A stretch of 9,355 nucleotides of DNA from CAYZDV01 sp964477275 (GCA_964477275.1 CAYZDV010000080.1:1-9355), one strand, 5' to 3'. Positions 1 through 7,397 are shown, counted from the stretch's first letter. Notes: generated from the sequence alone by a model not told the origin. Numbers and translations: made by a program.

Positions 1-773
1 CCACAGGCACAAACCCCGTGAAAAGCGGCCTTCTCTGTCTGCTGGCCGGAATCCGGAACAGAGTTGGCGAGAATATTGGTGGGAAAGGTTTTTTCTACAA
101 CATCAAAGTGCCATTTGACAGGCAGAACCACGAGGTGGAAGGCAATATCCGCCTCCTCAAAACGCTGGGCATCAGCGTGGATGACAGGACGCTCTTCATT
201 CAAAGAACCGAGGAAGCCCGGCGGGCTGCGCGGGAATTCTTCTCCCAGGAGAACCTGGAGGGAAGAACGGTCATCGGAATTCATCCCGGATCGGGCATCC
301 ACCAGGCGGGATTCAAGCGCTGGCCCAAAGAGCGCTTCGCCGCACTGGCGGACAGGCTCAGCCAGGAGTTCGGAGCCCGGGTGATACTCTTCGGCGGGGC
401 TGAAGAGATATCTCTGGCCGCCGAAATCCGGCGGGCGATGAAGAGCGCTCCTCTCATCATGACCGGAAAATCGACTCTGTCCCAGACTGCATCCCTGATC
501 GCAAAATGCCGTCTGTTCATCAGCAACGACAGCGGGCTTCTCCATGTCGCCTGCGCGGTGGCCACTCCGGCCATCGGCATTTTCGGACCGACCAGTCCCC
601 TTCGGACAGGTCCTTTCCACTCCTGTTCCTCTGTCATCAGAAAAGAGCTCCGTTGCAGCCCCTGTTATAGAGGAAAGCCGGTCTCCTGCTCCCACCGGAA
701 GTGCCTGGAGGAAATCACCGTGGAGGACGTCTTCGAAGAGGCAAAGAGGCTTCTGGAGGAACATGGCGCCTAA
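1..773 (+). CDS. GT9 glycosyltransferase, heptosyltransferase (WaaF-like), 5' end cut by window
   Basis: This is the C-terminal part of a glycosyltransferase family 9 enzyme, the family that moves heptose from ADP-heptose to the LPS inner core on the cytoplasmic face of the inner membrane. The frame is open from the first bases. A GTG at 18 is not a credible start, because family members have about 340-350 residues and only about 256 are visible. The C-terminal nucleotide-binding domain is clear: HPGSG at nt 282-296, a FGG strand end near nt 390, NDSGLLH at nt 525-545 and FGPTSP near nt 582-599. A cysteine cluster (CSPC, then two further Cys, nt 654-704) before the last helix matches the tail seen in WaaF-type heptosyltransferases. 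It overlaps the next gene by 11 nt, so the two are probably co-translated. The family is secure; the exact acceptor and donor are inferred. Confidence 0.9.
   Translation, partial: TGTNPVKSGLLCLLAGIRNRVGENIGGKGFFYNIKVPFDRQNHEVEGNIRLLKTLGISVDDRTLFIQRTEEARRAAREFFSQENLEGRTVIGIHPGSGIHQAGFKRWPKERFAALADRLSQEFGARVILFGGAEEISLAAEIRRAMKSAPLIMTGKSTLSQTASLIAKCRLFISNDSGLLHVACAVATPAIGIFGPTSPLRTGPFHSCSSVIRKELRCSPCYRGKPVSCSHRKCLEEITVEDVFEEAKRLLEEHGA
755..760 (+). promoter_or_regulatory. Ribosome binding site deciding the GT4 start
   Basis: GGAGGA lies just upstream of the ATG at 763, inside the end of the GT9 gene. It supports 763 over the in-frame ATG at 544, which would put about 220 nt of the protein on top of conserved GT9 sequence. 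Confidence 0.6.
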
Positions 774-1962
774 AATCAAGGTGCTGCACATCATCACCCG
801 CCTCGACAAGGGAGGCTCTGCCGAGAACACCTTTCTCACCGCAAGAGGCCTGGACCAAAATGGCTTTGAAGTGGTTGTCATGGCGGGGCCTGTCGAAGAC
901 CCGGCTCAGGATAGAAGAGAAGAGCTTCGGGAGCATGGGATTCGCTCTGTCCATATTCCAGACCTGGTCCGCGACATTCGCCCCTGGAAAGACCTGAAAG
1001 CCCTGTTCTCCATCTACCGGTTTTTGTGCCGGGAAAGGCCGGACATTGTCCACACCCACACCTCCAAGGCTGGCTTTCTGGGGCGGCTGGCGGCGCGATT
1101 GGCCCGGACGCCAGGGATCATCCACACTCCGCACGGTCATGTCTTCTTCGGCTATTTCGGGACTCTAAAGACAGAGCTCTTCGTTTTTCTGGAAAGGCTG
1201 ACTGCCAGAATCACCCATAAAATCGTGTGTCTCACCGAAAGAGAAAAGCAGGATTATCTGGCGTTTCGGGTTGCGGATGAGGAAAAATTGCGAACCATTT
1301 TCAGCGGAGTGGAGCTCGATAAATGGAAGGAGCTGCCGCCCGGGGAAAAATGGAATCTCAAAAAAGACCTGGGCATTCCCCATGATTCTCCGCTGGTGGG
1401 CACAGTGGGCCGGCTGGTCCCGGTGAAGGGACCTGAGATTTTCCTCAAAGCCGCCAGGCTGGTCCTCACCGCCCACCCTTCCGCCCGATTCATCTTCACC
1501 GGAGACGGACCTCTCCGGGAGCATTTGAAGAGAAATTCCCGGAGAATGAGGCTGGAGAAAAACATTCTCTTTCTCGGCTGGCGAGACGATGCGGCCCGCA
1601 TTCTCTCTCTCTATGACATCTTTGTCCTTCCTTCCCTGAACGAAGGGATGGGCAGGGTTCTGGTGGAAGCCATGGCTCTGGGAAAGCCGATCGTGGCCAG
1701 TCAGGCAGGAGGCATCCCTGACCTGGTCATTCACGGGAAAAACGGCCTGCTTGTCCCGGCCGGAGACGCCCGCGGTCTGGCCATCAGCATCCAGTCCCTC
1801 ATCGAAGATCCAGAGAAAAGAGAAAAAATGGGACAGGCAGGAAAACAGATGGCTTCCCGTTACAGCCATGAAATCATGGTGGCCCGAATCGCCGCGCTCT
1901 ACGATGGGTTGATGGGCAGGACGAGAAGCGGCCTCGATTCCTTGCCTTATCGTTCCTTATGA
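763..1962 (+). CDS. GT4 family glycosyltransferase (GT-B fold), 399 aa
   Basis: This retaining glycosyltransferase of family 4 probably adds a sugar from a nucleotide donor to a growing lipid-linked or LPS glycan in the cytoplasm. The N-terminal domain starts with a KVLHIITRL strand and a glycine loop GGSAENT (residues 17-23), and has the acceptor-side motif HTHTSKAG (97-104). The C-terminal donor domain begins near VGTVGRLVPVKG (212-223). It carries the EX7E motif as E294 and E302 in NEGMGRVLVEAMALGKP, then GGIPDLV. The length of 399 residues is normal for the family. The start at 763 gives a protein beginning exactly at the first beta strand, and its Shine-Dalgarno sequence lies inside the GT9 gene. 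Its last 16 bp overlap the 3' end of the opposing WecA/TagO-type gene. The family is certain; the sugar transferred cannot be read from sequence. Confidence 0.93.
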   Translation: MAPKIKVLHIITRLDKGGSAENTFLTARGLDQNGFEVVVMAGPVEDPAQDRREELREHGIRSVHIPDLVRDIRPWKDLKALFSIYRFLCRERPDIVHTHTSKAGFLGRLAARLARTPGIIHTPHGHVFFGYFGTLKTELFVFLERLTARITHKIVCLTEREKQDYLAFRVADEEKLRTIFSGVELDKWKELPPGEKWNLKKDLGIPHDSPLVGTVGRLVPVKGPEIFLKAARLVLTAHPSARFIFTGDGPLREHLKRNSRRMRLEKNILFLGWRDDAARILSLYDIFVLPSLNEGMGRVLVEAMALGKPIVASQAGGIPDLVIHGKNGLLVPAGDARGLAISIQSLIEDPEKREKMGQAGKQMASRYSHEIMVARIAALYDGLMGRTRSGLDSLPYRSL

Positions 1963-3050
1963 GTTTCCTTTTTCCGGCTATTCAAGGCTGACCGCCGTCC
2001 GGCCCGCATCAGGATGACGATGATGGCCAGCACGAAAACTCCCTGGATCAGCTCGAAAAAAATCCTCAGGTCCGCATCCGCCTTCAGGTTGATAGCGCTG
2101 ATTCCCAGACAGGCCGCAATCAGGTAGATAAAGAGAACCGCCTGAACCTCGCTCAATCCCAGCCCCTTCAGCCGATGGTGGAGATGGTCCTTTCCTGTGT
2201 ATTCGATCCATTCCTTGAAATTCCTGACCCGGCCACGATAAATCCTGGATACGGTGATGTAGACCACGTCGAAGATAAAAACACTCAGGATGAGAATCGG
2301 CAGGCTCAGGGCCACCTTGGGGTTTCCCTCAGCCCAGCCGCCCATGACCGCTATTCCGGCCATGGTGAATCCCAGAAAAGTGCTTCCGGCGTCTCCCAGA
2401 AACACAGAGGCGGGCTTGAAGTTGAAAATCAAGAAGCCCAGGCAGCTGCCGGCCATGGCGATGGTCAGAAATCCGAGATACGGCTGGCCCGTGATCTGAG
2501 CCACGATAAAAAACGCCAGGGAGCAGATGGCCGTGGTTCCCGCTGCCAGGCCGTCCATCCCGTCGAAGAAATTGACGGCGTTGGTGATGCCCACCACCCA
2601 GATGATGGTCAGGACAACCTCTCCCCCATCCCCCCACCAGGTGTTGGGCAGAAAGCTCAGCCGGACTCCAAAGCCGATCAATGTGGCAGCTGCCGCCGTC
2701 TGTCCGACAAGCTTCCAGGCGGCGGACAGACCCCTGACGTCATCCACCAGACCGATCAACAGGATGATCGTCCCGCCGATGACGATGCCCTTCAAGCTGA
2801 GAGAGAAGCTGAAATTCAGAAAGACCGTGCCAACATAGGACAGGAAAATCGCCATCCCTCCCAGGAGAGGGATGGGCCGGGCATGGATCTTCCGGGAATC
2901 AGGATAATCCAGGACTTTCAACCATCTGGCGATATGCTTCATCAAAGGGGTCAGGGAGAAGGAGAGGAAAAACGAAAAAAGGAGGAGGAAAAGCCAGCGC
3001 AGGGGAATCCCCCCGAGGAAAATGTGAAGACGCTCCAGGAGATCGATCAT
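1947..3050 (-). CDS. WecA/TagO-type polyprenyl-phosphate sugar-1-phosphate transferase, 367 aa
   Basis: This polytopic membrane enzyme of the MraY/WecA/TagO (glycosyl transferase 4, PF00953) family transfers a HexNAc-1-phosphate from UDP-sugar to undecaprenyl phosphate, the first step of many O-antigen and exopolysaccharide pathways. Diagnostic motifs are all present: DYPDSRKIHARPIPLLGG (48-65), the Asp pair D103-D104 in LVDDVRGL, NAVNFFDGMDGLAAG (157-171), FLGDAGS (217-223) and DHLHHRL (288-294). The last motif is typical of the WecA/TagO branch rather than MraY. About ten hydrophobic segments fill the length, followed by a basic tail. It is the last gene of the minus-strand run, 26 bp after the aminotransferase. 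GAGGAAG precedes the ATG. Its end overlaps the opposing GT4 gene by 16 bp. The exact amino sugar is unknown. Confidence 0.93.
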   Translation of the reverse strand: MIDLLERLHIFLGGIPLRWLFLLLFSFFLSFSLTPLMKHIARWLKVLDYPDSRKIHARPIPLLGGMAIFLSYVGTVFLNFSFSLSLKGIVIGGTIILLIGLVDDVRGLSAAWKLVGQTAAAATLIGFGVRLSFLPNTWWGDGGEVVLTIIWVVGITNAVNFFDGMDGLAAGTTAICSLAFFIVAQITGQPYLGFLTIAMAGSCLGFLIFNFKPASVFLGDAGSTFLGFTMAGIAVMGGWAEGNPKVALSLPILILSVFIFDVVYITVSRIYRGRVRNFKEWIEYTGKDHLHHRLKGLGLSEVQAVLFIYLIAACLGISAINLKADADLRIFFELIQGVFVLAIIVILMRAGRRSALNSRKKETHKER

Positions 3051-3076
3051 GCTTCCTCGAGACTTCGAGCCATATC

Positions 3077-4126
3077 CTAAAAAATTTCCCTGACGACTGC
3101 AACAACTTTTTCAACCTCCTCCGCCTTGAGAGAAGGATAGATAGGGATGGAGATGGATTTTTCCCAGGCTTCACTGGAATGGGGAAAACCGGGTTTATTC
3201 AAATAGAGATGAAGGGGCTTGAAGACGGGCCGCCGGCAGATGACCTTCTTCTCTTTGAGTTTTTCAAGGTAGCCCGACGCGGTCTTTCCTGCCCTGACAA
3301 CGAACCGGTAATAAATATGCTCGGTTCCTTCCCTCCTGACAGGGAGAGAAAAATGGCAGTCCCTGAACTCCTCAAAATACCGGCCGGCGACCTCTCTCCG
3401 TTTCCTGAGGAAAGAGTCGAGTTGAGTTAGCTGGCTTCGCCCGAGCGCGGCCTGGATATCCGTCATCTTGAAATTAAAACGGAGAACGCCATCCTCCTTG
3501 TGGTCATATTCCCTCAGGTCTCTGACCCGGGAAGCCAGTTCCCGAGAATCACTGAGAACCATCCCCCCTTCTCCAGCGGCAATCACTTTGGTGGCATAAA
3601 AAGAAAAAACGGAGAGGAGGCCGAAGCTGCCCGCCTTCTTCCCTTTATAACTTGCGCCCAGGGCCTGAGCGCAGTCTTCGATGAGCGGAACTCCCAGGCC
3701 GGAAAGCCCCTCCAGCTCGGCCGGCAGGCCAAACATATGGGGGACGATGACGGCTTTCGTTTTATTGCTGACCGCTTCTCTGACAGATGCCACGGACATG
3801 TTGAATGTGAGAGGGTCGATGTCGGCGATCACCGCATTCGCTCCCGCCAGGTTCACGGCATTGAGGACCGCCGAACAGACAAAGGAGGGAACGATGACCT
3901 CGTCATCCTCGGCTATGCCCAGAGCGACAAGGGAGAGATAGAGGGCTGCGGAGCCGGAGCTGACCGCCACCGCTTCTTTTTTGCCGATGAAGCCGGCGAG
4001 AGCCTTCTCGAATTCTTCCACTCTCGGGCCCTGAGCCAGCTGGCCTGATTCCAGCACGGAAACCACGGCCCGGATGTCCGAATCCGTCAGCAGCGGCCGG
4101 GAGTGAGGAATAATCCTTTCAGACAT
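3077..4126 (-). CDS. DegT/DnrJ/EryC1/StrS aminotransferase (PLP-dependent), 349 aa
   Basis: This is a fold-type I PLP aminotransferase of the sugar aminotransferase family, which converts a nucleotide-linked ketosugar to an amino sugar using glutamate or glutamine. Visible landmarks are SSGSAAL (56-62, phosphate-binding turn), EDCAQALGA (150-158, with D151 contacting the pyridine nitrogen) and SFYATK with catalytic K180, followed by GEGGM. FNFKMTDIQAALG (218-230) is the conserved substrate and dimer region. K180 is present, so it should be an aminotransferase and not one of the sugar dehydratases that lack this lysine. The start at 4126 makes the protein begin MSERIIPHSRP, as relatives do, and overlaps the deacetylase stop by 8 nt (ATGTCTGA). 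An in-frame ATG at 4162 with an AAGGTG upstream is possible but less likely. The substrate sugar is unknown. Confidence 0.92.
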   Translation of the reverse strand: MSERIIPHSRPLLTDSDIRAVVSVLESGQLAQGPRVEEFEKALAGFIGKKEAVAVSSGSAALYLSLVALGIAEDDEVIVPSFVCSAVLNAVNLAGANAVIADIDPLTFNMSVASVREAVSNKTKAVIVPHMFGLPAELEGLSGLGVPLIEDCAQALGASYKGKKAGSFGLLSVFSFYATKVIAAGEGGMVLSDSRELASRVRDLREYDHKEDGVLRFNFKMTDIQAALGRSQLTQLDSFLRKRREVAGRYFEEFRDCHFSLPVRREGTEHIYYRFVVRAGKTASGYLEKLKEKKVICRRPVFKPLHLYLNKPGFPHSSEAWEKSISIPIYPSLKAEEVEKVVAVVREIF

Positions 4127-4733
4127 CGCGCAGGAACCGGAAGGCCTTGAACCCCTCGGCATATTTCACCTTGCCCTGAAACCCCCTGAAGTTGGCCGTG
4201 GCTTTGACACTCTCCACCATGTCCAGTCTTGTGGGATAAGTCTTTTTGACCTGAGAGGCATAGACCTGGATTAACCTCTGTTTCTCCTCCAGAACGTCTT
4301 CGATATCCACAAACATATCCGGCTCAAAATTGATTGAGGTGTAATCCTCGTAGAAGAGCACCTTCCTCACATAACGCGTCGCGGCCAGGGCGCACTCGGC
4401 CAGGAGGCGATGGTCCTGATGGATATCCTCGATGTAGTTGACATAGACTTCCTCAGGGTTGACCTGTTCTATAATCTTATCGATCTGCGTGATGATGATT
4501 CTCTCGCTGGGAAGTTCGGTGTCGACATAGCCGCCCCAGAAGACCTTCTTCACGGCCAGCCGCTTTATCGCTTCCTCCTGCTCTTTCTGCCTGATTTTCG
4601 GGTCGCCGCCGAATTCTCCCCGGGTCAGGACCATGAAGAAAATGTTCACACCTTTTCTGGCGAACTTGAGAAAGGTCCCCCCGCAGCCGTATTCAATATC
4701 ATCGGGATGAGCACCTAAAGCCAGAATGTTCAA
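4119..4733 (-). CDS. PIG-L/LmbE family zinc N-deacetylase, 204 aa, TTG start
   Basis: This belongs to the family that removes N-acetyl groups from sugars (for example GlcNAc-linked substrates) using one zinc ion. AHPDDIE (8-14) supplies His and Asp zinc ligands and the catalytic Asp, and HQDHR (105-109) gives the third ligand H108. The C-terminal YAEGFKAFR near 191-199 matches the usual end of short bacterial members. The length is normal. The start codon is TTG at 4733, one base after the WbqC-like stop, with AAAGGAG six bases upstream. A nearby ATG (out of frame) meets a stop after two codons. The tight spacing on both sides shows translational coupling with the WbqC-like gene and the aminotransferase, so it probably acts on the same sugar. 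The family is secure; the substrate is inferred. Confidence 0.92.
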   Translation of the reverse strand: MNILALGAHPDDIEYGCGGTFLKFARKGVNIFFMVLTRGEFGGDPKIRQKEQEEAIKRLAVKKVFWGGYVDTELPSERIIITQIDKIIEQVNPEEVYVNYIEDIHQDHRLLAECALAATRYVRKVLFYEDYTSINFEPDMFVDIEDVLEEKQRLIQVYASQVKKTYPTRLDMVESVKATANFRGFQGKVKYAEGFKAFRFLRDV

Positions 4734-4734
4734 T

Positions 4735-5418
4735 TCATTCTCCTTTCGTTAAAATGGACAGGCTCCCCGGGCCGCAGTTGAACAGGAGGTCGATGACAGA
4801 GAGGAACGGTTCAAAATCCCCGAAGAGCTGAGGATAGCGAGGGTGTTTAAAGTCCTGGAAGATGACCTGGATTCTCTCCTGCTCGAATTCTTTGAGGTTC
4901 AAATAGCCGGCCCCATCGCGGCCGGAAAGGTAGCTGTCAGCACCCAGCTGCCGGCAGAGGTCGACCAGGCGGCCTGTGCGGTCCTCCCTTGCCTCATAGG
5001 CTGAGGCCAGTTCAAACCGCTTCTCCCGGACTCCCAGAGCCTCGGTCAGAAACCGGATGATGTGCATGTTGAGCTCGGCCAGATACTGCCACTCCCGCTC
5101 ATAGGCCTGTTCGAAAAAAGAAATATACTCCTGGAAATAGGGTGCCCGGGAATAATTGGTCAGCAGGCCGCGCAGATGCTTTTTTCCCCACTGGACCGTG
5201 GTGTTGATCCTCACCTCGGAGATCTTCTGGCTGAACCGGTGAATCACCGGCACGGTCAGCCACTGCCCTCCCTCTGCGGTCTTGATCCGGTTGCGGTTCT
5301 GCCATTCGTTTTTCTTGAACTGGACATTATCCAGGAAGACGAAAACATCGCTTCTTCGAATCTTGTCGAAATACCCCAGCCAGGGGAGGTATTGAGGCTG
5401 GTGGATGGAAACAATCAC
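4735..5418 (-). CDS. WbqC-like family protein, 227 aa, GTG start
   Basis: This protein belongs to the WbqC-like family (PF08889), found in many O-antigen and polysaccharide loci with no firmly known reaction. The N-terminus carries the family signature HQPQYLPWLGYFDKI (6-20), followed by DVFVFLDNVQF (24-34) and a QNRNRIK segment (40-46). The length is close to the family norm of 220-240. There is no signal peptide or membrane segment, so it should be cytoplasmic. The GTG at 5418 is the only reasonable start, since an in-frame TAA lies two codons upstream and the family signature begins at once. The Shine-Dalgarno is weak. It is the first gene of a tightly coupled WbqC, deacetylase, aminotransferase set, which suggests it works on an amino sugar, perhaps by acylating or otherwise decorating it. 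That role is inference. Confidence 0.9.
   Translation of the reverse strand: MIVSIHQPQYLPWLGYFDKIRRSDVFVFLDNVQFKKNEWQNRNRIKTAEGGQWLTVPVIHRFSQKISEVRINTTVQWGKKHLRGLLTNYSRAPYFQEYISFFEQAYEREWQYLAELNMHIIRFLTEALGVREKRFELASAYEAREDRTGRLVDLCRQLGADSYLSGRDGAGYLNLKEFEQERIQVIFQDFKHPRYPQLFGDFEPFLSVIDLLFNCGPGSLSILTKGE
4740..4746 (-). promoter_or_regulatory. Shine-Dalgarno site for the TTG-started deacetylase
   Basis: On the minus strand this reads AAAGGAG and lies six bases before the TTG at 4733, inside the last codons of the WbqC-like gene. It is the main reason to accept TTG as the start. Confidence 0.75.
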
Positions 5419-5577
5419 GGCTTATTTTCTCTCTCTGGCGTCAGAAACACAGAAGGCTCGACATCCCTCATCACCCCATTTGGCAGGAGGGCGGAAATCT
5501 GATGGAGGCAAAATTTTTTTCTGTTCCGGATGTCGGACCGGAGGCGCGGACTCGGCATGCATCAAGCTCAAAATAAA
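5419..5577 (-). other. 159-bp gap between HD-GYP and WbqC-like genes
   Basis: This is the only large gap in the minus-strand run. I see no gene in it. A short imperfect hairpin (TCCGG, 8-nt loop, CCGGA, about 5528-5545) is followed on the minus strand by an A-rich then T4 stretch, which is too weak to call a terminator. No -35/-10 pair of good quality was found, so the downstream genes may depend on read-through or on a promoter of another sigma factor. Confidence 0.4.
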
Positions 5578-6582
5578 TTACAAATAGCTGTCATTGATAG
5601 CTTTTTCTATGCACAAAACAGGCGATTTGGACAGATCGGTCCGTTTGGGACTCTCGGGAGGCTTTCCTCTCGAGTCAAAAAAAATCTCGATCACCGGACG
5701 CAACGGCTGATTCTCACTGAGGTGGATGACTCTCCCGATCTCGCCGTTGTTGAGCAGGACGAAGCTCCCCAGAGGGTAGGGAGTCATGAAATTCAAGAAC
5801 CTCTTCACCAGACGAGGGCTGAAAGAGCGCCGGGATTCCTCGACCACCATCCTCACCCCCGCATAGGGAATATTCTTTTCCTTCCGGTATGGTCGAGGAT
5901 GGGTGATGGCCTCATAGGCCTCGATGATGGCCATCACCTGGGCGGGCTCGGAAATATCCTCTCCTCTCTTTCCCTCAGGGTATCCTGTTCCGTTGATTCT
6001 CTCATGATGCTGGTAGATGATTTCAGGGGAGAACTTCGGCGGGTCCTTGATGTTTGTTAAAAGATCAAGACCATGGGCCGGATGTTTTTTGATCAGCTCA
6101 AATTCCTCTTGAGTCAGAGCGGCTGGCTTTGTGATGATATCCCGCGGAACTCTCAACAGGCCGATGTCATGCAGCAGAGAGGAAGCACAGAGGTCAACAA
6201 GTTCATCGCCGTCATAGCCAAGGCTAAAGGCGAGCCCGGAGGCCAGAACAGACGCGTTCACCGAATGGGAATAGATGTAATCATCCTTCTCCCCCAGAAA
6301 GGCAAAGATGTTGAGCAGGGACAACAAGGTTTCCCTGTCCATTCGCAGCTGGTTCACAAGAATCCCGGCAATGTCCGAGACTCCTTTTCCGTGAACTCTC
6401 TTTCCCATCTGGAGGTCGTTCATGATCGGCTTCAAGGAAAGAATGGCCGCTTCATAGATTTTTTTGGTCTCGACCAGATCAGGCTTGTTCCCCTTCATCC
6501 TGAACGCTTCTGAAAGAAAGGGTGTCTTATCCTTGACCTTCAACTCTTTGGCTTTCCTGATGACGTCGGACAGCTTGACCAT
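5578..6582 (-). CDS. HD-GYP domain protein, probable cyclic-di-GMP phosphodiesterase, 334 aa
   Basis: HD-GYP proteins are HD-superfamily phosphodiesterases that linearise and hydrolyse cyclic-di-GMP. The N-terminal hundred or so residues show no GAF, REC or PAS features that I can recognise. The catalytic core then has H106 (YSHSVNA), H138-D139 (LLHDIG), H167 (KKHPAHG) and HHERINGTGYPEG (192-204), which is the GYP motif. The later Asp ligand region, normally DxxDA, reads EAYEAITHPRPYRK, so both Asp positions are Glu (E221, E224). A C-terminal beta-rich tail (about 251-334) of the kind seen in stand-alone HD-GYP proteins follows. There are no membrane segments. The gene starts 8 nt after the ATPase stop with a poor Shine-Dalgarno, so expression probably depends on the ATPase gene. 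It may be active or act as a cyclic-di-GMP sensor; the sequence does not decide. Confidence 0.9.
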   Translation of the reverse strand: MVKLSDVIRKAKELKVKDKTPFLSEAFRMKGNKPDLVETKKIYEAAILSLKPIMNDLQMGKRVHGKGVSDIAGILVNQLRMDRETLLSLLNIFAFLGEKDDYIYSHSVNASVLASGLAFSLGYDGDELVDLCASSLLHDIGLLRVPRDIITKPAALTQEEFELIKKHPAHGLDLLTNIKDPPKFSPEIIYQHHERINGTGYPEGKRGEDISEPAQVMAIIEAYEAITHPRPYRKEKNIPYAGVRMVVEESRRSFSPRLVKRFLNFMTPYPLGSFVLLNNGEIGRVIHLSENQPLRPVIEIFFDSRGKPPESPKRTDLSKSPVLCIEKAINDSYL

Positions 6583-6590
6583 AGGCGTTT

Positions 6591-7397
6591 TTATATAAGT
6601 TCTAAATCAGAAATGGCCAGCCTGGCAAGCTCTTCATCTATCTTTTTCTTGCCTTTTGTGAATCCCAGGAGGAGGCACATGTCACAGATGGTGTTGATCA
6701 CCCGGGGAACGCCTTCAGACATCTTCCAGACCAGTTCGCAGGCCTCTCCGGTAAAAAATTTTTTTTCCACTCCGGCGACTTTCATTCGATGGAAAATGTA
6801 ACTCCTGGAATCTTCTTTATTCAACGGATTGAGGTGATAACTGATGGCCAGTCTCTGCTTGAGCTGTTTGAAACCGTTGATCATTGCCCGCAGCTCCGGC
6901 TGGCCGATCAGAATCAGGGTCAAAAGAAACCGGTCGTTGAGCTGAAAATTCAGGAGCAGCCTCAGCTCTTCCAGCGTCCCCGGGTTCTTGATGGTCTGCG
7001 CCTCATCGACGACGACCACCGTATCCTTGCCCTTTTTCATGTTCTCATACAGGTGTTCATTGAGGATGGTCAGCAGCTGGGTTTTGAGTCGGCTGCCCGG
7101 GTTTTCAATTCCCAGCTGAATGCAAATCTCTCTCAACATCTCAGCCGGGGCCAGAAGGGGGTTGGTGACCAGGGCGATATCATACCTGTCCGGAGGCAGC
7201 ACTTCGAAAAGCTGGCGGCTGATCACCGTTTTTCCACAGCCATACTCACCGGTCAGGAGGGCGGCTCCCTTTCTCTCCTCCACCGCATAGGTCAGCCGGG
7301 TTGTGGCTTCGAGATGGTCGTGGGAGAAAAACAGGAAACGAGGGTCGGGAGTGTTCTCAAAGGGCTTTTCTTTTAAACCCCAGTACGCTTTATACAT
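6591..7397 (-). CDS. ExeA/TniB-like AAA ATPase, 268 aa
   Basis: This is a P-loop AAA ATPase of the ExeA/general secretion pathway A type, related to ATPases found in exopolysaccharide and PEP-CTERM loci. The N-terminus MYKAYWGLKEKPFENTPDP is the usual family opening. It has Walker A GEYGCGKT (50-57), Walker B VVVVDEAQ (127-134), a sensor 1 region LILIGQPELR (161-170), an arginine in LKQRLA (R182) as a possible finger, and a sensor 2 GVPRVIN segment (219-225). The protein ends soon after the ATPase module. It therefore lacks the long C-terminal peptidoglycan-binding part of true ExeA and has no membrane segment. A longer reading frame begins at a TTG at 7475, but that codon sits in the -35 box, so ATG 7397 is preferred. 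It is the first gene of the minus-strand operon, 8 nt before the HD-GYP gene. Its partner is unknown. Confidence 0.9.
   Translation of the reverse strand: MYKAYWGLKEKPFENTPDPRFLFFSHDHLEATTRLTYAVEERKGAALLTGEYGCGKTVISRQLFEVLPPDRYDIALVTNPLLAPAEMLREICIQLGIENPGSRLKTQLLTILNEHLYENMKKGKDTVVVVDEAQTIKNPGTLEELRLLLNFQLNDRFLLTLILIGQPELRAMINGFKQLKQRLAISYHLNPLNKEDSRSYIFHRMKVAGVEKKFFTGEACELVWKMSEGVPRVINTICDMCLLLGFTKGKKKIDEELARLAISDLELI

Noticed and set aside
544..762. N-terminal extension of the GT4 gene from an ATG at 544
   Set aside because: It would overlay 220 nt of conserved GT9 sequence, and the added residues are unlike a GT4 N-terminus; ATG 763 has its own ribosome site and begins at the first beta strand.
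2175..3080. Long plus-strand frame opposite the WecA/TagO-type gene
   Set aside because: Its product is low-complexity and hydrophilic with no motif, while the minus strand carries all conserved transferase motifs.
3500..4048. Plus-strand frame opposite the aminotransferase
   Set aside because: It is a shadow of the real gene with no start signal or family features.
5511..5545. Hairpin and T-tract as a terminator
   Set aside because: The stem has five pairs with an 8-nt loop, and on the minus strand it is followed by A7 before only four T; on the plus strand the T-run precedes the stem.
5530..6060. Plus-strand frame opposite the HD-GYP gene and the gap
   Set aside because: No recognisable domain and it lies against an intact HD-GYP gene.
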